Source of the DNA: Diprion similis
Taxonomy: Eukaryota; Arthropoda; Insecta; Hymenoptera; Diprionidae
Reading direction: 5' to 3'
NCBI RefSeq assembly: GCF_021155765.1
Contig: NC_060106.1
Span: 9,617,501-9,681,500 of the forward strand
Length of the DNA: 64,000 nucleotides
This document shows positions 12,573-24,960 of this stretch, one piece after another. The notes under the pieces were generated by a model. The model saw nothing but the letters and a program-made list of their open reading frames with translations. It searched no databases and was not told the origin of the DNA. Both the position numbers and the translations under genes were made by a program. Position 1 is the stretch's first letter. Each line of letters opens with the position of its first letter.

Positions 12573-14255
12573 TTTTGCGAGAGGAATCGATTAAGCGCAG
12601 TCACAATACGCTGCGAGCGATAGCTAAAAAGTTACGGCCGAAAAACTCATGATTTTCATCGTTATTTCTCTGCTGCTGGTCCTACGCTCTTTTTGATGTG
12701 TTTTCTGAGTTCCTGGGGGTCGAATTACTCTAGAAATGGTCATACAAATCGATTCCGGAACGAGAAATTTTCGGCTCCGAAAATGAGCAAAAAAGTAAGG
12801 CTAACCCCTTTGGATTTTTGGCGAAAATTTCGACCATTTCGAAAAAAGCTGGAATCAATTCTGTGAGGCACTATTCCGACGTAATTTTGCGAGAGGAATC
12901 GATTAGGCGCAGTCCCAATACGCTGCGAGCGATAGCTAAAAAGTTACGGCCGAAAAACTCATGATTTTCATCGTCATTTCTCTGCTGCTGGTCCTACGCT
13001 CTTTTTGATGTGTTTTCTGAGTTCCTGGGGGTCGAATTACTCTAGAAATGGTCATACAAATCGATTCCGGAACGAGAAATTTTCGGCTCCGAAAATGAGC
13101 AAAAAAGTAAGGCCAACCCCTTTGGATTTTTGGCGAAAATTTCGACCATTTCGGAAAAAGCTGGAATCGATTCTATGAGGCACTATTCTGACGTAATTTT
13201 GCGAGAGGAATCGATTAAGCGCAGTCCCAATACGCTGCGAGCGATAGCTAAAAAGTTACGGCCGAAAAACTCATGATTTTCATCGTCATTTCTCTGCTGC
13301 TGGTCCTACGCTCTTTTTGATGTGTTTTCTGAGTTCCTGGGGGTCGAATTACTCTAGAAATGGTCATACAAATCGATTCCGGAACGAGAAATTTTCGGCT
13401 CCGAAAATGAGCAAAAAAGTAAGGCTAACCCCTTTGGATTTTTGGCGAAAATTTCGACCATTTTGAAAAAAGCTGGAATCAATTCTGTGAGGCACTATTC
13501 CGACGTAATTTTGCGAGAGGAATCGATTAGGCGCAGTCCCAATACGCTGCGAGCGATAGCTAAAAAGTTACGGCCGAAAAACTCATGATTTTCATCGTCA
13601 TTTCTCTGCTGCTGGTCCTACGCTCTTTTTGATGTGTTTTCTGAGTTCCTGGGGGTCGAATTACTCTAGAAATGGTCATACAAATCGATTCCGGAACGAG
13701 AAATTTTCGGCTCCGAAAATGAGCAAAAAAGTAAGGCTAACCCCTTTGGATTTTTGGCGAAAATTTCGACCATTTTGAAAAAAGATGGAATCAATTCTGT
13801 GAGGCACTATTCCGACGTAATTTTGCGAGAGGAATCGATTAGGCGCAGTCCCAATACGCTGCGAGCGATAGCTAAAAAGTTACGGCCGAAAAACTCATGA
13901 TTTTCATCGTCATTTCTCTGCTGCTGGTCCTACGCTCTTTTTGATGTGTTTTCTGAGTTCCTGGGGGTCGAATTACTCTAGAAATGGTCATACAAATCGA
14001 TTCCGGAACGAGAAATTTTCGGCTCCGAAAATGAGCAAAAAAGTAAGGCTAACCCCTTTGGATTTTTGGCGAAAATTTCGACCATTTTGGAAAAAGCTGT
14101 AATCAATTCTGTGAGGCACTATTCCGACGTAATTTTGCGAGAGGAATCGATTAAGCGCAGTCCCAATACGCTGCGAGCGATAGCTAAAAAGTTATGGCCG
14201 AAAAACTCATGATTTTCATCGTCATTTCTCTGCTGCTGGTCCTACGCTCTTTTTG

Positions 14256-14444
14256 ATGTCTTTTCTGAGTTACTGGGGGTCGCATTACTCTAAAGATGGT
14301 CATTCAAATCGATTCCGAGACCAGAAATTTTTGGCTCCAAAAATGAGCAAAAAAGTAAGGCTAACCCCTTTGGATTTTTGGCGAAAATTTCGACGATTTT
14401 GGAAAAAGCTAGAATCAATTTCAAAAGGCACTATTCCGACGTAA
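14256..14444 (+). other. 62-codon satellite open frame, E-type copy at 14.3 kb
   Basis: This open copy belongs to the right-hand E lineage. It has Tyr at residue 6 and Ser at 17, plus private changes: His at residue 10 and Ser instead of Leu at residue 56. Confidence 0.2.
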
Positions 14445-15815
14445 TTTTGCGAGAGGAATCGATTAAGCGCAGTCACAATACGCTGCGAGCGATAGCTGAA
14501 AAGTTACGGCCGAAAAACTCATGATTTTCATCGTCATTTCTCTGCTGCTGGTCCTACGCTCTTTTTGATGTGTTTTCTGAGTTCCTGGGGGTCGAATTAC
14601 TCTAGAAATGGTCATACAAATCGATTCCGGAACGAGAAATTTTCGGCTCCGAAAATGAGCAAAAAAGTAAGGCTAACCCCTTTGGATTTTTGGCGAAAAT
14701 TTCGACCATTTTGAAAAAAGCTGGAATCAATTCTGTGAGCCACTATTCCGACGTAATTTTGCGAGAGGAATCGATTAGGCGCAGTCCCAATACGCTGCGA
14801 GCGATAGCTGAAAAGTTACGGCCGAAAAACTCATGATTTTCATCGTCATTTCTCTGCTGCTGGTCCTACGCTCTTTTTGATGTGTTTTCTGAGTTCCTGG
14901 GGATCGAATTACTCTAGAAATGGTCATACAAATCGATTCCGGAACGAGAAATTTTCGGCTCCGAAAATGAGCAAAAAAGTAAGGCTAACCCCTTTGGATT
15001 TTTGGCGAAAATTTCGACCATTTTGGAAAAAGCTGGAATCAATTCTGTGAGGCACTATTCCGACGTAATTTTGCGAGAGGAATCGATTAAGCGCAGTCCC
15101 AATACGCTGCGAGCGATAGCTAAAAAGTTATGGCTGAAAATCTCATGATTTTCATCGTCATTTCTCTGCTGCTGGTCCTACGCTCTTTTTGATGTCTTTT
15201 CTGAGTTCCTGGGGGTCGAATTACTCTAGAAATGGTCATACAAATCGATTCCGGAACGAGAAATTTTCGGCTCCGAAAATGAGCAAAAAAGTAAGGCTAA
15301 CCCCTTTGGATTTTTGACGAAAATTTCGACCATTTTGAAAAAAGATGGAATCAATTCTGTGAGGCACTATTCCGACGTAATTTTGCGAGAGGAATCGATT
15401 AGGCGCAGTCCCAATACGCTGCGAGCGATAGCTGAAAAGTTACGGCCGAAAAACTCATGATTTTCATCGTCATTTCTCTGCTGCTGGTCCTACGCTCTTT
15501 TTGATGTGTTTTCTGAGTTCCTGGGGGTCGAATTACTCTAGAAATGGTCATACAAATCGATTCCGGAACGAGAAATTTTCGGCTCCGAAAATGAGCAAAA
15601 AAGTAAGGCTAACCCCTTTGGATTTTTGGCGAAAATTTCGACCATTTTGGAAAAAGCTGGAATCAATTCTGTGAGGCACTATTCCGACGTAATTTTGCGA
15701 GAGGAATCGATAAAGCGCAGTCCCAATACGCTGCGAGCGATAGCTAAAAAGTTATGGCCGAAAAACTTATGATTTTCATCGTCATTTCTCTGCTGCTGGT
15801 CCTACGCTCTTTTTG

Positions 15816-16004
15816 ATGTCTTTTCTGAGTTACTGGGGGTCGAATTACTCTAAAGATGGTCATTCAAATCGATTCCGAGACCAGAAATTTTTGGCTCCAA
15901 AAATGAGCAAAAAAGTAAGGCTAACCCCTTTGGATTTTTGGCGAAAATTTCGACGATTTTGGAAAAAGCTAGAATCAATTTTAAAAGGCACTATTCCGAC
16001 GTAA
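15816..16004 (+). other. 62-codon satellite open frame, E-type copy at 15.9 kb
   Basis: This open copy belongs to the right-hand E lineage, with Tyr at residue 6 and Ser at 17, 1560 bp from the copy at 14256. The last eight codons match the copy at 840. Confidence 0.2.
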
Positions 16005-17160
16005 TTTTGCGAGAGGAATCGATTAAGCGCAGTCACAATACGCTGCGAGCGATAGCTGAAAAGTTACGGCCGAAAAACTCATGATTTTCATCGTCATTTC
16101 TCTGCTGCTGGTCCTACGCTCTTTTTGATGTGTTTTCTGAGTTCCTGGGGGTCGAATTACTCTAGAAATGGTCATACAAATCGATTCCGGAACGAGAAAT
16201 TTTCGGCTCCGAAAATGAGCAAAAAAGTAAGGCTAACCCCTTTGGATTTTTGGCGAAAATTTCGACCATTTTGAAAAAAGCTGGAATCAATTCTGTGAGG
16301 CACTATTCCGACGTAATTTTGCGAGAGGAATCGATTAGGCGCAGTCCCAATACGCTGCGAGCGATAGCTAAAAAGTTACGGCCGAAAAACTCATGATTTT
16401 CATCGTCATTTCTCTGCTGCTGGTCCTACGCTCTTTTTGATGTGTTTTCTGAGTTCCTGGGGGTCGAATTACTCTAGAAATGGTCATACAAATCGATTCC
16501 GGAACGAGAAATTTTCGGCTCCGAAAATGAGCAAAAAAGTAAGGCTAACCCCTTTGGATTTTTGGCGAAAATTTCGACCATTTTGAAAAAAGATGGAATC
16601 AATTCTGTGAGGCACTATTCCGACGTAATTTTGCGAGAGGAATCGATTAGGCACAGTCCCAATACGCTGCGAGCGATAGCTAAAAAGTTACGGCCGAAAA
16701 ACTCATGATTTTCATCGTCATTTCTCTGCTGCTGGTCCTACGCTCTTTTTGATGTGTTTTCTGAGTTCCTGGGGGTCGAATTACTCTAGAAATGGTCATA
16801 CAAATCGATTCCGGAACGAGAAATTTTCGGCTCCGAAAATGAGCAAAAAAGTAAGGCTAACCCCTTTGGATTTTTGGCGAAAATTTCGACCATTTCGGAA
16901 AAAGCTGGAATCGATTCTATGAGGCACTATTCTGACGTAATTTTGCGAGAGGAATCGATTAAGCGCAGTCCCAATACGCTGCGAGCGATAGCTGAAAAGT
17001 TACGGCCGAAAAACTCATGATTTTCATCGTCATTTCTCTGCTGCTGGTCCTACGCTCTTTTTGATGTGTTTTCTGAGTTCCTGGGGGTCGAATTACTCTA
17101 GAAATGGTCATACAAATCGATTCCGGAACGAGAAATTTTCGGCTCCGAAAATGAGCAAAA

Positions 17161-20100
17161 AAGTAAGGCTAACCCCTTTGGATTTTTGGCGGAAATTTCG
17201 ACCATTTTGAAAAAAGATGGAATCAATTCTGTGAGGCACTATTCCGACGTAATTTTGCGAGAGGAATCGATTAGGCGCAGTCCCAATACGCTGCGAGCGA
17301 TAGCTAAAAAGTTACCGCCGAAAAACTCATGATTTTCATCGTCATTTCTCTGCTGCTGGTCCTACGCTCTTTTTGATGTGTTTTCTGAGTTCCTGGGGGT
17401 CGAATTACTCTAGAAATGGTCATACAAATCGATTCCGGATCGAGAAATTTTCGGCTCCGAAAATGAGCAAAAAAGTAAGGCTAACCCCTTTGGATTTTTG
17501 GCGAAAATTTCGACCATTTTGAAAAAAGCTGGAATCAATTCTGTGAGGCACTATTCCGACGTAATTTTGCGAGAGGAATCGATTAGGCGCAGTCCCAATA
17601 CGCTGCGAGCGATAGCTAAAAAGTTACGGCCGAAAAACTCATGATTTTCATCGTCATTTCTCTGCTGCTGGTCCTACGCTCTTTTTGATGTGTTTTCTGA
17701 GTTCCTGGGGGTCGAATTACTCTAGAAATGGTCATACAAATCGATTCCGGAACGAGAAATTTTCGGCTCCGAAAATGAGCAAAAAAGTAAGGCTAACCCC
17801 TTTGGATTTTTGGCGAAAATTTCGACCATTTTGAAAAAAGCTGGAATCAATTCTGTGAGGCACTATTCCGACGTAATTTTGCGAGAGGAATCGATTAGGC
17901 GCAGTCCCAATACGCTGCGAGCGATAGCTAAAAAGTTACGGCCGAAAAACTCATGATTTTCATCGTCATTTCTCTGCTGCTGGTCCTACGCTCTTTTTGA
18001 TGTGTTTTCTGAGTTCCTGGGGGTCGAATTACTCTAGAAATGGTCATACAAATCGATTCCGGAACGAGAAATTTTCGGCTCCGAAAATGAGCAAAAAAGT
18101 AAGGCTAACCCCTTTGGATTTTTGGCGAAAATTTCGACCATTTTGGAAAAAGCTGGAATCGATTCTATGAGGCACTATTATGACGTAATTTTGCGAGAGG
18201 AATCGATTAAGCGCAGTCCCAATACGCTGCGAGCGATAGCTAAAAAGTTACGGCCGAAAAACTCATGATTTTCATCGTCATTTCTCTGCTGCTGGTCCTA
18301 CGCTCTTTTTGATGTGTTTTCTGAGTTCCTGGGGGTCGAATTACTCTAGAAATGGTCATACAAATCGATTCCGGAACGAGAAATTTTCGGCTCCGAAAAT
18401 GAGCAAAAAAGTAAGGCTAACCCCTTTGGATTTTTGGCGAAAATTTCGACCATTTTGAAAAAAGATGGAATCAATTCTGTGAGGCACTATTCCGACGTAA
18501 TTTTGCGAGAGGAATCGATGAGGCGCAGTCCCAATACGCTGCGAGCGATAGCTAAAAAGTTACGGCCGAAAAACTCATGATTTTCATCGTCATTTCTCTG
18601 CTGCTGGTCCTACGCTCTTTTTGATGTGTTTTCTGAGTTCCTGGGGGTCGAATTACTCTAGAAATGGTCATACAAATCGATTCCCGAACGAGAAATTTTC
18701 GGCTCCGAAAATGAGCAAAAAAGTAAGGCTAACCCCTTTGGATTCTTGGCGAAAATTTCGACCATTTTGGAAAAAGCTGGAATCGATTCTATGAGGCACT
18801 ATTCCGACGTAATTTTGCGAGAGGAATCGATTAAGCGCAGTCCCAATACGCTGCGAGCGATAGCTAAAAAGTTACGGCCGAAAAACTCATGATTTTCATC
18901 GTCATTTCTCTGCTGCTGGTCCTACGCTCTTTTTGATGTGTTTTCTGAGTTCCTGGGGGTCGAATTACTCTAGAAATGGTCATACAAATCGATTCCGGAA
19001 CGAGAAATTTTCGGCTCCGAAAATGAGCAAAAAAGTAAGGCTAACCCCTTTGGATTTTTGGCGAAAATTTCGACCATTTTGAAAAAAGATGGAATCAATT
19101 CTGTGAGGCACTATTCCGACGTAATTTTGCGAGAGGAATCGATTAGGCGCGGTCCCAATACGCTGCGAGCGATAGCTAAAAAGTTACGGCCGAAAAACTC
19201 ATGATTTTCATCGTCATTTCTCTGCTGCTGGTCCTACGCTCTTTTTGATGTGTTTTCTTAGTTCCTGGGGGTCGAATTACTCTAGAAATGGTCATACAAA
19301 TCGATTCCCGAACGAGAAATTTTCGGCTCCGAAAATGAGCAAAAAAGTAAGGCTAACCCCTTTGGATTTTTGGCGAAAATTTCGACCATTTTGAAAAAAG
19401 ATGGAATCAATTCTGTGAGGCACTATTCCGACGTAATTTTGCGAGAGGAATCGATTAGGCGCAGTCCCAATACGCTGCGAGCGATAGCTGAAAAGTTACG
19501 GCCGAAAAACTCATGATTTTCATCGTCATTTCTCTGCTGCTGGTCCTACGCTCTTTTTGATGTGTTTTCTGAGTTCCTGGGGGTCGAATTACTCTAGAAA
19601 TGGTCATACAAATCGATTCCGGAACGAGAAATTTTCGGCTCCGAAAATGAGCAAAAAAGTAAGGCTAACCCCTTTGGATTTTTGGCGAAAATTTCGACCA
19701 TTTTGGAAAAAGCTGGAATCGATTCTATGAGGCACTATTATGACGTAATTTTGCGAGAGGAATCGATTAAGCGCAGTCCCAATACGCTGCGAGCGATAGC
19801 TAAAAAGTTACGGCCGAAAAACTCATGATTTTCATCGTCATTTCTCTGCTGCTGGTCCTACGCTCTTTTTGATGTGTTTTTTGAGTTCCTGGGGGTCGAA
19901 TTACTCTAGAAATGGTCATACAAATCGATTCCGGAACGAGAAATTTTCGGCTCCGAAAATGAGCAAAAAAGTAAGGCTAACCCCTTTGGATTTTTGGCGA
20001 AAATTTCGACCATTTTGGAAAAAGATGGAATCAATTCTGTGAGGCACTATTCCGACGTAATTTTGCGAGAGGAATCGATTAGGCGCAGTCCCAATACGCT

Positions 20101-23100
20101 GCGAGCGATAGCTAAAAAGTTACGGCCGAAAAACTCATGATTTTCATCGTCATTTCTCTGCTGCTGGTCCTACGCTCTTTTTGATGTGTTTTCTGAGTTC
20201 CTGGGGGTCGAATTACTCTAGAAATGGTCATACAAATCGATTCCCGAACGAGAAATTTTCGGCTCCGAAAATGAGCAAAAAAGTAAGGCTAACCCCTTTG
20301 GATTCTTGGCGAAAATTTCGACCATTTTGGAAAAAGCTGGAATCGATTCTATGAGGCACTATTCCGACGTAATTTTGCGAGAGGAATCGATTAAGCGCAG
20401 TCCCAATACGCTGCGAGCGATAGCTAAAAAGTTACGGCCGAAAAACTCATGATTTTCATCGTCATTTCTCTGCTGCTGGTCCTACGCTCTTTTTGATGTG
20501 TTTTCTGAGTTCCTGGGGGTCGAATTACTCTAGAAATGGTCATACAAATCGATTCCGGAACGAGAAATTTTCGGCTCCGAAAATGAGCAAAAAAGTAAGG
20601 CTAACCCCTTTGGATTTTTGGCGAAAATTTCGACCATTTTGAAAAAAGATGGAATCAATTCTGTGAGGCACTATTCCGACGTAATTTTGCGAGAGGAATC
20701 GATTAGGCGCAGTCCCAATACGCTGCGAGCGATAGCTAAAAAGTTACGGCCGAAAAACTCATGATTTTCATCGTCATTTCTCTGCTGCTGGTCCTACGCT
20801 CTTTTTGATGTGTTTTCTTAGTTCCTGGGGGTCGAATTACTCTAGAAATGGTCATACAAATCGATTCCGGAACGAGAAATTTTCGGCTCCGAAAATGAGC
20901 AAAAAAGTAAGGCTAACCCCTTTGGATTTTTGGCGAAAATTTCGACCATTTTGGAAAAAGCTGGAATCGATTCTATGAGGCACTATTATGACGTAATTTT
21001 GCGAGAGGAATCGATTAAGCGCAGTCCCAATACGCTGCGAGCGATAGCTAAAAAGTTACGGCCGAAAAACTCATGATTTTCATCGTCATTTCTCTGCTGC
21101 TGGTCCTACGCTCTTTTTGATGTGTTTTTTGAGTTCCTGGGGGTCGAATTACTCTAGAAATGGTCATACAAATCGATTCCGGAACGAGAAATTTTCGGCT
21201 CCGAAAATGAGCAAAAAAGTAAGGCTAACCCCTTTGGATTTTTGGCGAAAATTTCGACCATTTTGGAAAAAGATGGAATCAATTCTGTGAGGCACTATTC
21301 CGACGTAATTTTGCGAGAGGAATCGATTAGGCGCAGTCCCAATACGCTGCGAGCGATAGCTAAAAAGTTACGGCCGAAAAACTCATGATTTTCATCGTCA
21401 TTTCTCTGCTGCTGGTCCTACGCTCTTTTTGATGTGTTTTCTGAGTTCCTGGGGGTCGAATTACTCTAGAAATGGTCATACAAATCGATTCCCGAACGAG
21501 AAATTTTCGGCTCCGAAAATGAGCAAAAAAGTAAGGCTAACCCCTTTGGATTCTTGGCGAAAATTTCGACCATTTTGGAAAAAGCTGGAATCGATTCTAT
21601 GAGGCACTATTCCGACGTAATTTTGCGAGAGGAATCGATTAAGCGCAGTCCCAATACGCTGCGAGCGATAGCTAAAAAGTTACGGCCGAAAAACTCATGA
21701 TTTTCATCGTCATTTCTCTGCTGCTGGTCCTACGCTCTTTTTGATGTGTTTTCTGAGTTCCTGGGGGTCGAATTACTCTAGAAATGGTCATACAAATCGA
21801 TTCCGGAACGAGAAATTTTCGGCTCCGAAAATGAGCAAAAAAGTAAGGCTAACCCCTTTGGATTTTTGGCGAAAATTTCGACCATTTTGAAAAAAGATGG
21901 AATCAATTCTGTGAGGCACTATTCCGACGTAATTTTGCGAGAGGAATCGATTAGGCGCAGTCCCAATACGCTGCGAGCGATAGCTAAAAAGTTACGGCCG
22001 AAAAACTCATGATTTTCATCGTCATTTCTCTGCTGCTGGTCCTACGCTCTTTTTGATGTGTTTTCTTAGTTCCTGGGGGTCGAATTACTCTAGAAATGGT
22101 CATACAAATCGATTCCCGAACGAGAAATTTTCGGCTCCGAAAATGAGCAAAAAAGTAAGGCTAACCCCTTTGGATTTTTGGCGAAAATTTCGACCATTTT
22201 GAAAAAAGATGGAATCAATTCTGTGAGGCACTATTCCGACGTAATTTTGCGAGAGGAATCGATTAGGCGCAGTCCCAATACGCTGCGAGCGATAGCTGAA
22301 AAGTTACGGCCGAAAAACTCATGATTTTCATCGTCATTTCTCTGCTGCTGGTCCTACGCTCTTTTTGATGTGTTTTCTGAGTTCCTGGGGGTCGAATTAC
22401 TCTAGAAATGGTCATACAAATCGATTCCGGAACGAGAAATTTTCGGCTCCGAAAATGAGCAAAAAAGTAAGGCTAACCCCTTTGGATTTTTGGCGGAAAT
22501 TTCGACCATTTTGAAAAAAGATGGAATCAATTCTGTGAGGCACTATTCCGACGTAATTTTGCGAGAGGAATCGATTAGGCGCAGTCCCAATACGCTGCGA
22601 GCGATAGCTAAAAAGTTACGGCCGAAAAACTCATGATTTTCATCGTCATTTCTCTGCTGCTGGTCCTACGCTCTTTTTGATGTGTTTTCTGAGTTCCTGG
22701 GGGTCGAATTACTCTAGAAATGGTCATACAAATCGATTCCGGATCGAGAAATTTTCGGCTCCGAAAATGAGCAAAAAAGTAAGGCTAACCCCTTTGGATT
22801 TTTGGCGAAAATTTCGACCATTTTGAAAAAAGCTGGAATCAATTCTGTGAGGCACTATTCCGACGTAATTTTGCGAGAGGAATCGATTAGGCGCAGTCCC
22901 AATACGCTGCGAGCGATAGCTAAAAAGTTACGGCCGAAAAACTCATGATTTTCATCGTCATTTCTCTGCTGCTGGTCCTACGCTCTTTTTGATGTGTTTT
23001 CTGAGTTCCTGGGGGTCGAATTACTCTAGAAATGGTCATACAAATCGATTCCGGAACGAGAAATTTTCGGCTCCGAAAATGAGCAAAAAAGTAAGGCTAA

Positions 23101-24960
23101 CCCCTTTGGATTTTTGGCGAAAATTTCGACCATTTTGAAAAAAGCTGGAATCAATTCTGTGAGGCACTATTCCGACGTAATTTTGCGAGAGGAATCGATT
23201 AGGCGCAGTCCCAATACGCTGCGAGCGATAGCTAAAAAGTTACGGCCGAAAAACTCATGATTTTCATCGTCATTTCTCTGCTGCTGGTCCTACGCTCTTT
23301 TTGATGTGTTTTCTGAGTTCCTGGGGGTCGAATTACTCTAGAAATGGTCATACAAATCGATTCCGGAACGAGAAATTTTCGGCTCCGAAAATGAGCAAAA
23401 AAGTAAGGCTAACCCCTTTGGATTTTTGGCGAAAATTTCGACCATTTTGGAAAAAGCTGGAATCGATTCTATGAGGCACTATTATGACGTAATTTTGCGA
23501 GAGGAATCGATTAAGCGCAGTCCCAATACGCTGCGAGCGATAGCTAAAAAGTTACGGCCGAAAAACTCATGATTTTCATCGTCATTTCTCTGCTGCTGGT
23601 CCTACGCTCTTTTTGATGTGTTTTCTGAGTTCCTGGGGGTCGAATTACTCTAGAAATGGTCATACAAATCGATTCCGGAACGAGAAATTTTCGGCTCCGA
23701 AAATGAGCAAAAAAGTAAGGCTAACCCCTTTGGATTTGTGGCGAAAATTTCGACCATTTTGAAAAAAGATGGAATCAATTCTGTGAGGCACTATTCCGAC
23801 GTAATTTTGCGAGAGGAATCGATTAGGCGCAGTCCCAATACGCTGCGAGCGATAGCTAAAAAGTTACGGCCGAAAAACTCATGATTTTCATCGTCATTTC
23901 TCTGCTGCTGGTCCTACGCTCTTTTTGATGTGTTTTCTGAGTTCCTGGGGGTCGAATTACTCTAGAAATGGTCATACAAATCGATTCCCGAACGAGAAAT
24001 TTTCGGCTCCGAAAATGAGCAAAAAAGTAAGGCTAACCCCTTTGGATTCTTGGCGAAAATTTCGACCATTTTGGAAAAAGCTGGAATCGATTCTATGAGG
24101 CACTATTTCGACGTAATTTTGCGAGAGGAATCGATTAAGCGCAGTCCCAATACGCTGCGAGCGATAGCTAAAAAGTTACGGCCGAAAAACTCATGATTTT
24201 CATCGTCATTTCTCTGCTGCTGGTCCTACGCTCTTTTTGATGTGTTTTCTGAGTTCCTGGGGGTCGAATCACTCTAGAAATGGTCATACAAATCGATTCC
24301 GGAACGAGAAATTTTCGGCTCCGAAAATGAGCAAAAAAGTAAGGCTAACCCCTTTGGATTTTTGGCGAAAATTTCGACCATTTTGAAAAAAGATGGAATC
24401 AATTCTGTGAGGCACTATTCCGACGTAATTTTGCGAGAGGAATCGATTAGGCGCAGTCCCAATACGCTGCGAGCGATAGCTAAAAAGTTACGGCCGAAAA
24501 ACTCATGATTTTCATCGTCATTTCTCTGCTGCTGGTCCTACGCTCTTTTTGATGTGTTTTCTTAGTTCCTGGGGGTCGAATTACTCTAGAAATGGTCATA
24601 CAAATCGATTCCCGAACGAGAAATTTTCGGCTCCGAAAATGAGCAAAAAAGTAAGGCTAACCCCTTTGGATTTTTGGCGAAAATTTCGACCATTTTGAAA
24701 AAAGATGGAATCAATTCTGTGAGGCACTATTCCGACGTAATTTTGCGAGAGGAATCGATTAGGCGCAGTCCCAATACGCTGCGAGCGATAGCTAAAAAGT
24801 TATGGCCGAAAAACTCATGATTTTCATCGTCATTTCTCTGCTGCTGGTCCTACGCTCTTTTTGATGTGTTTTCTGAGTTCCTGGGGGTCGAATTACTCTA
24901 GAAATGGTCATACAAATCGATTCCGGAACGAGAAATTTTCGGCTCTGAAAATGAGCAAAA
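17161..24960 (+). repeat. Higher-order repeat with 17-monomer offset and nested 4/5-monomer units
   Basis: Monomers 56-63 (17161-19656) recur as 73-80 (22465-24960), 5304 bp apart. The markers appear in the same order: GGCGGAAAT, GGATCGAG, CACTATTATGACG, TTGGATTCTTGG, TTTTCTTAGTTCC and TTCCCGAACG. Between the two copies a shorter unit beginning with the CACTATTATGACG monomer repeats at 18097, 19657, 20905 and 23401. The spacings are 5, 4 and 8 monomers. The single monomer gained or lost between the 5-mer and 4-mer versions shows how the units change size. Confidence 0.88.

Larger units (their letters stand above)
14041..16536 (+). repeat. Higher-order repeat with five-monomer (1560 bp) offset around two E monomers
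   Basis: Monomers 46-48 (14041-14976) and 51-53 (15601-16536) share a D monomer with TTATGGCCG, an E junction with GAGTTACTGGGGG and ATTCAAATCG, and a following C monomer. They are 1560 bp apart. The AGTCACAATACG variant after the E core is common to both and also occurs at the E monomer near 12.6 kb. It marks a right-hand E lineage distinct from the left-hand copies at 0.9, 2.8, 6.2 and 8.4 kb. Confidence 0.8.
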
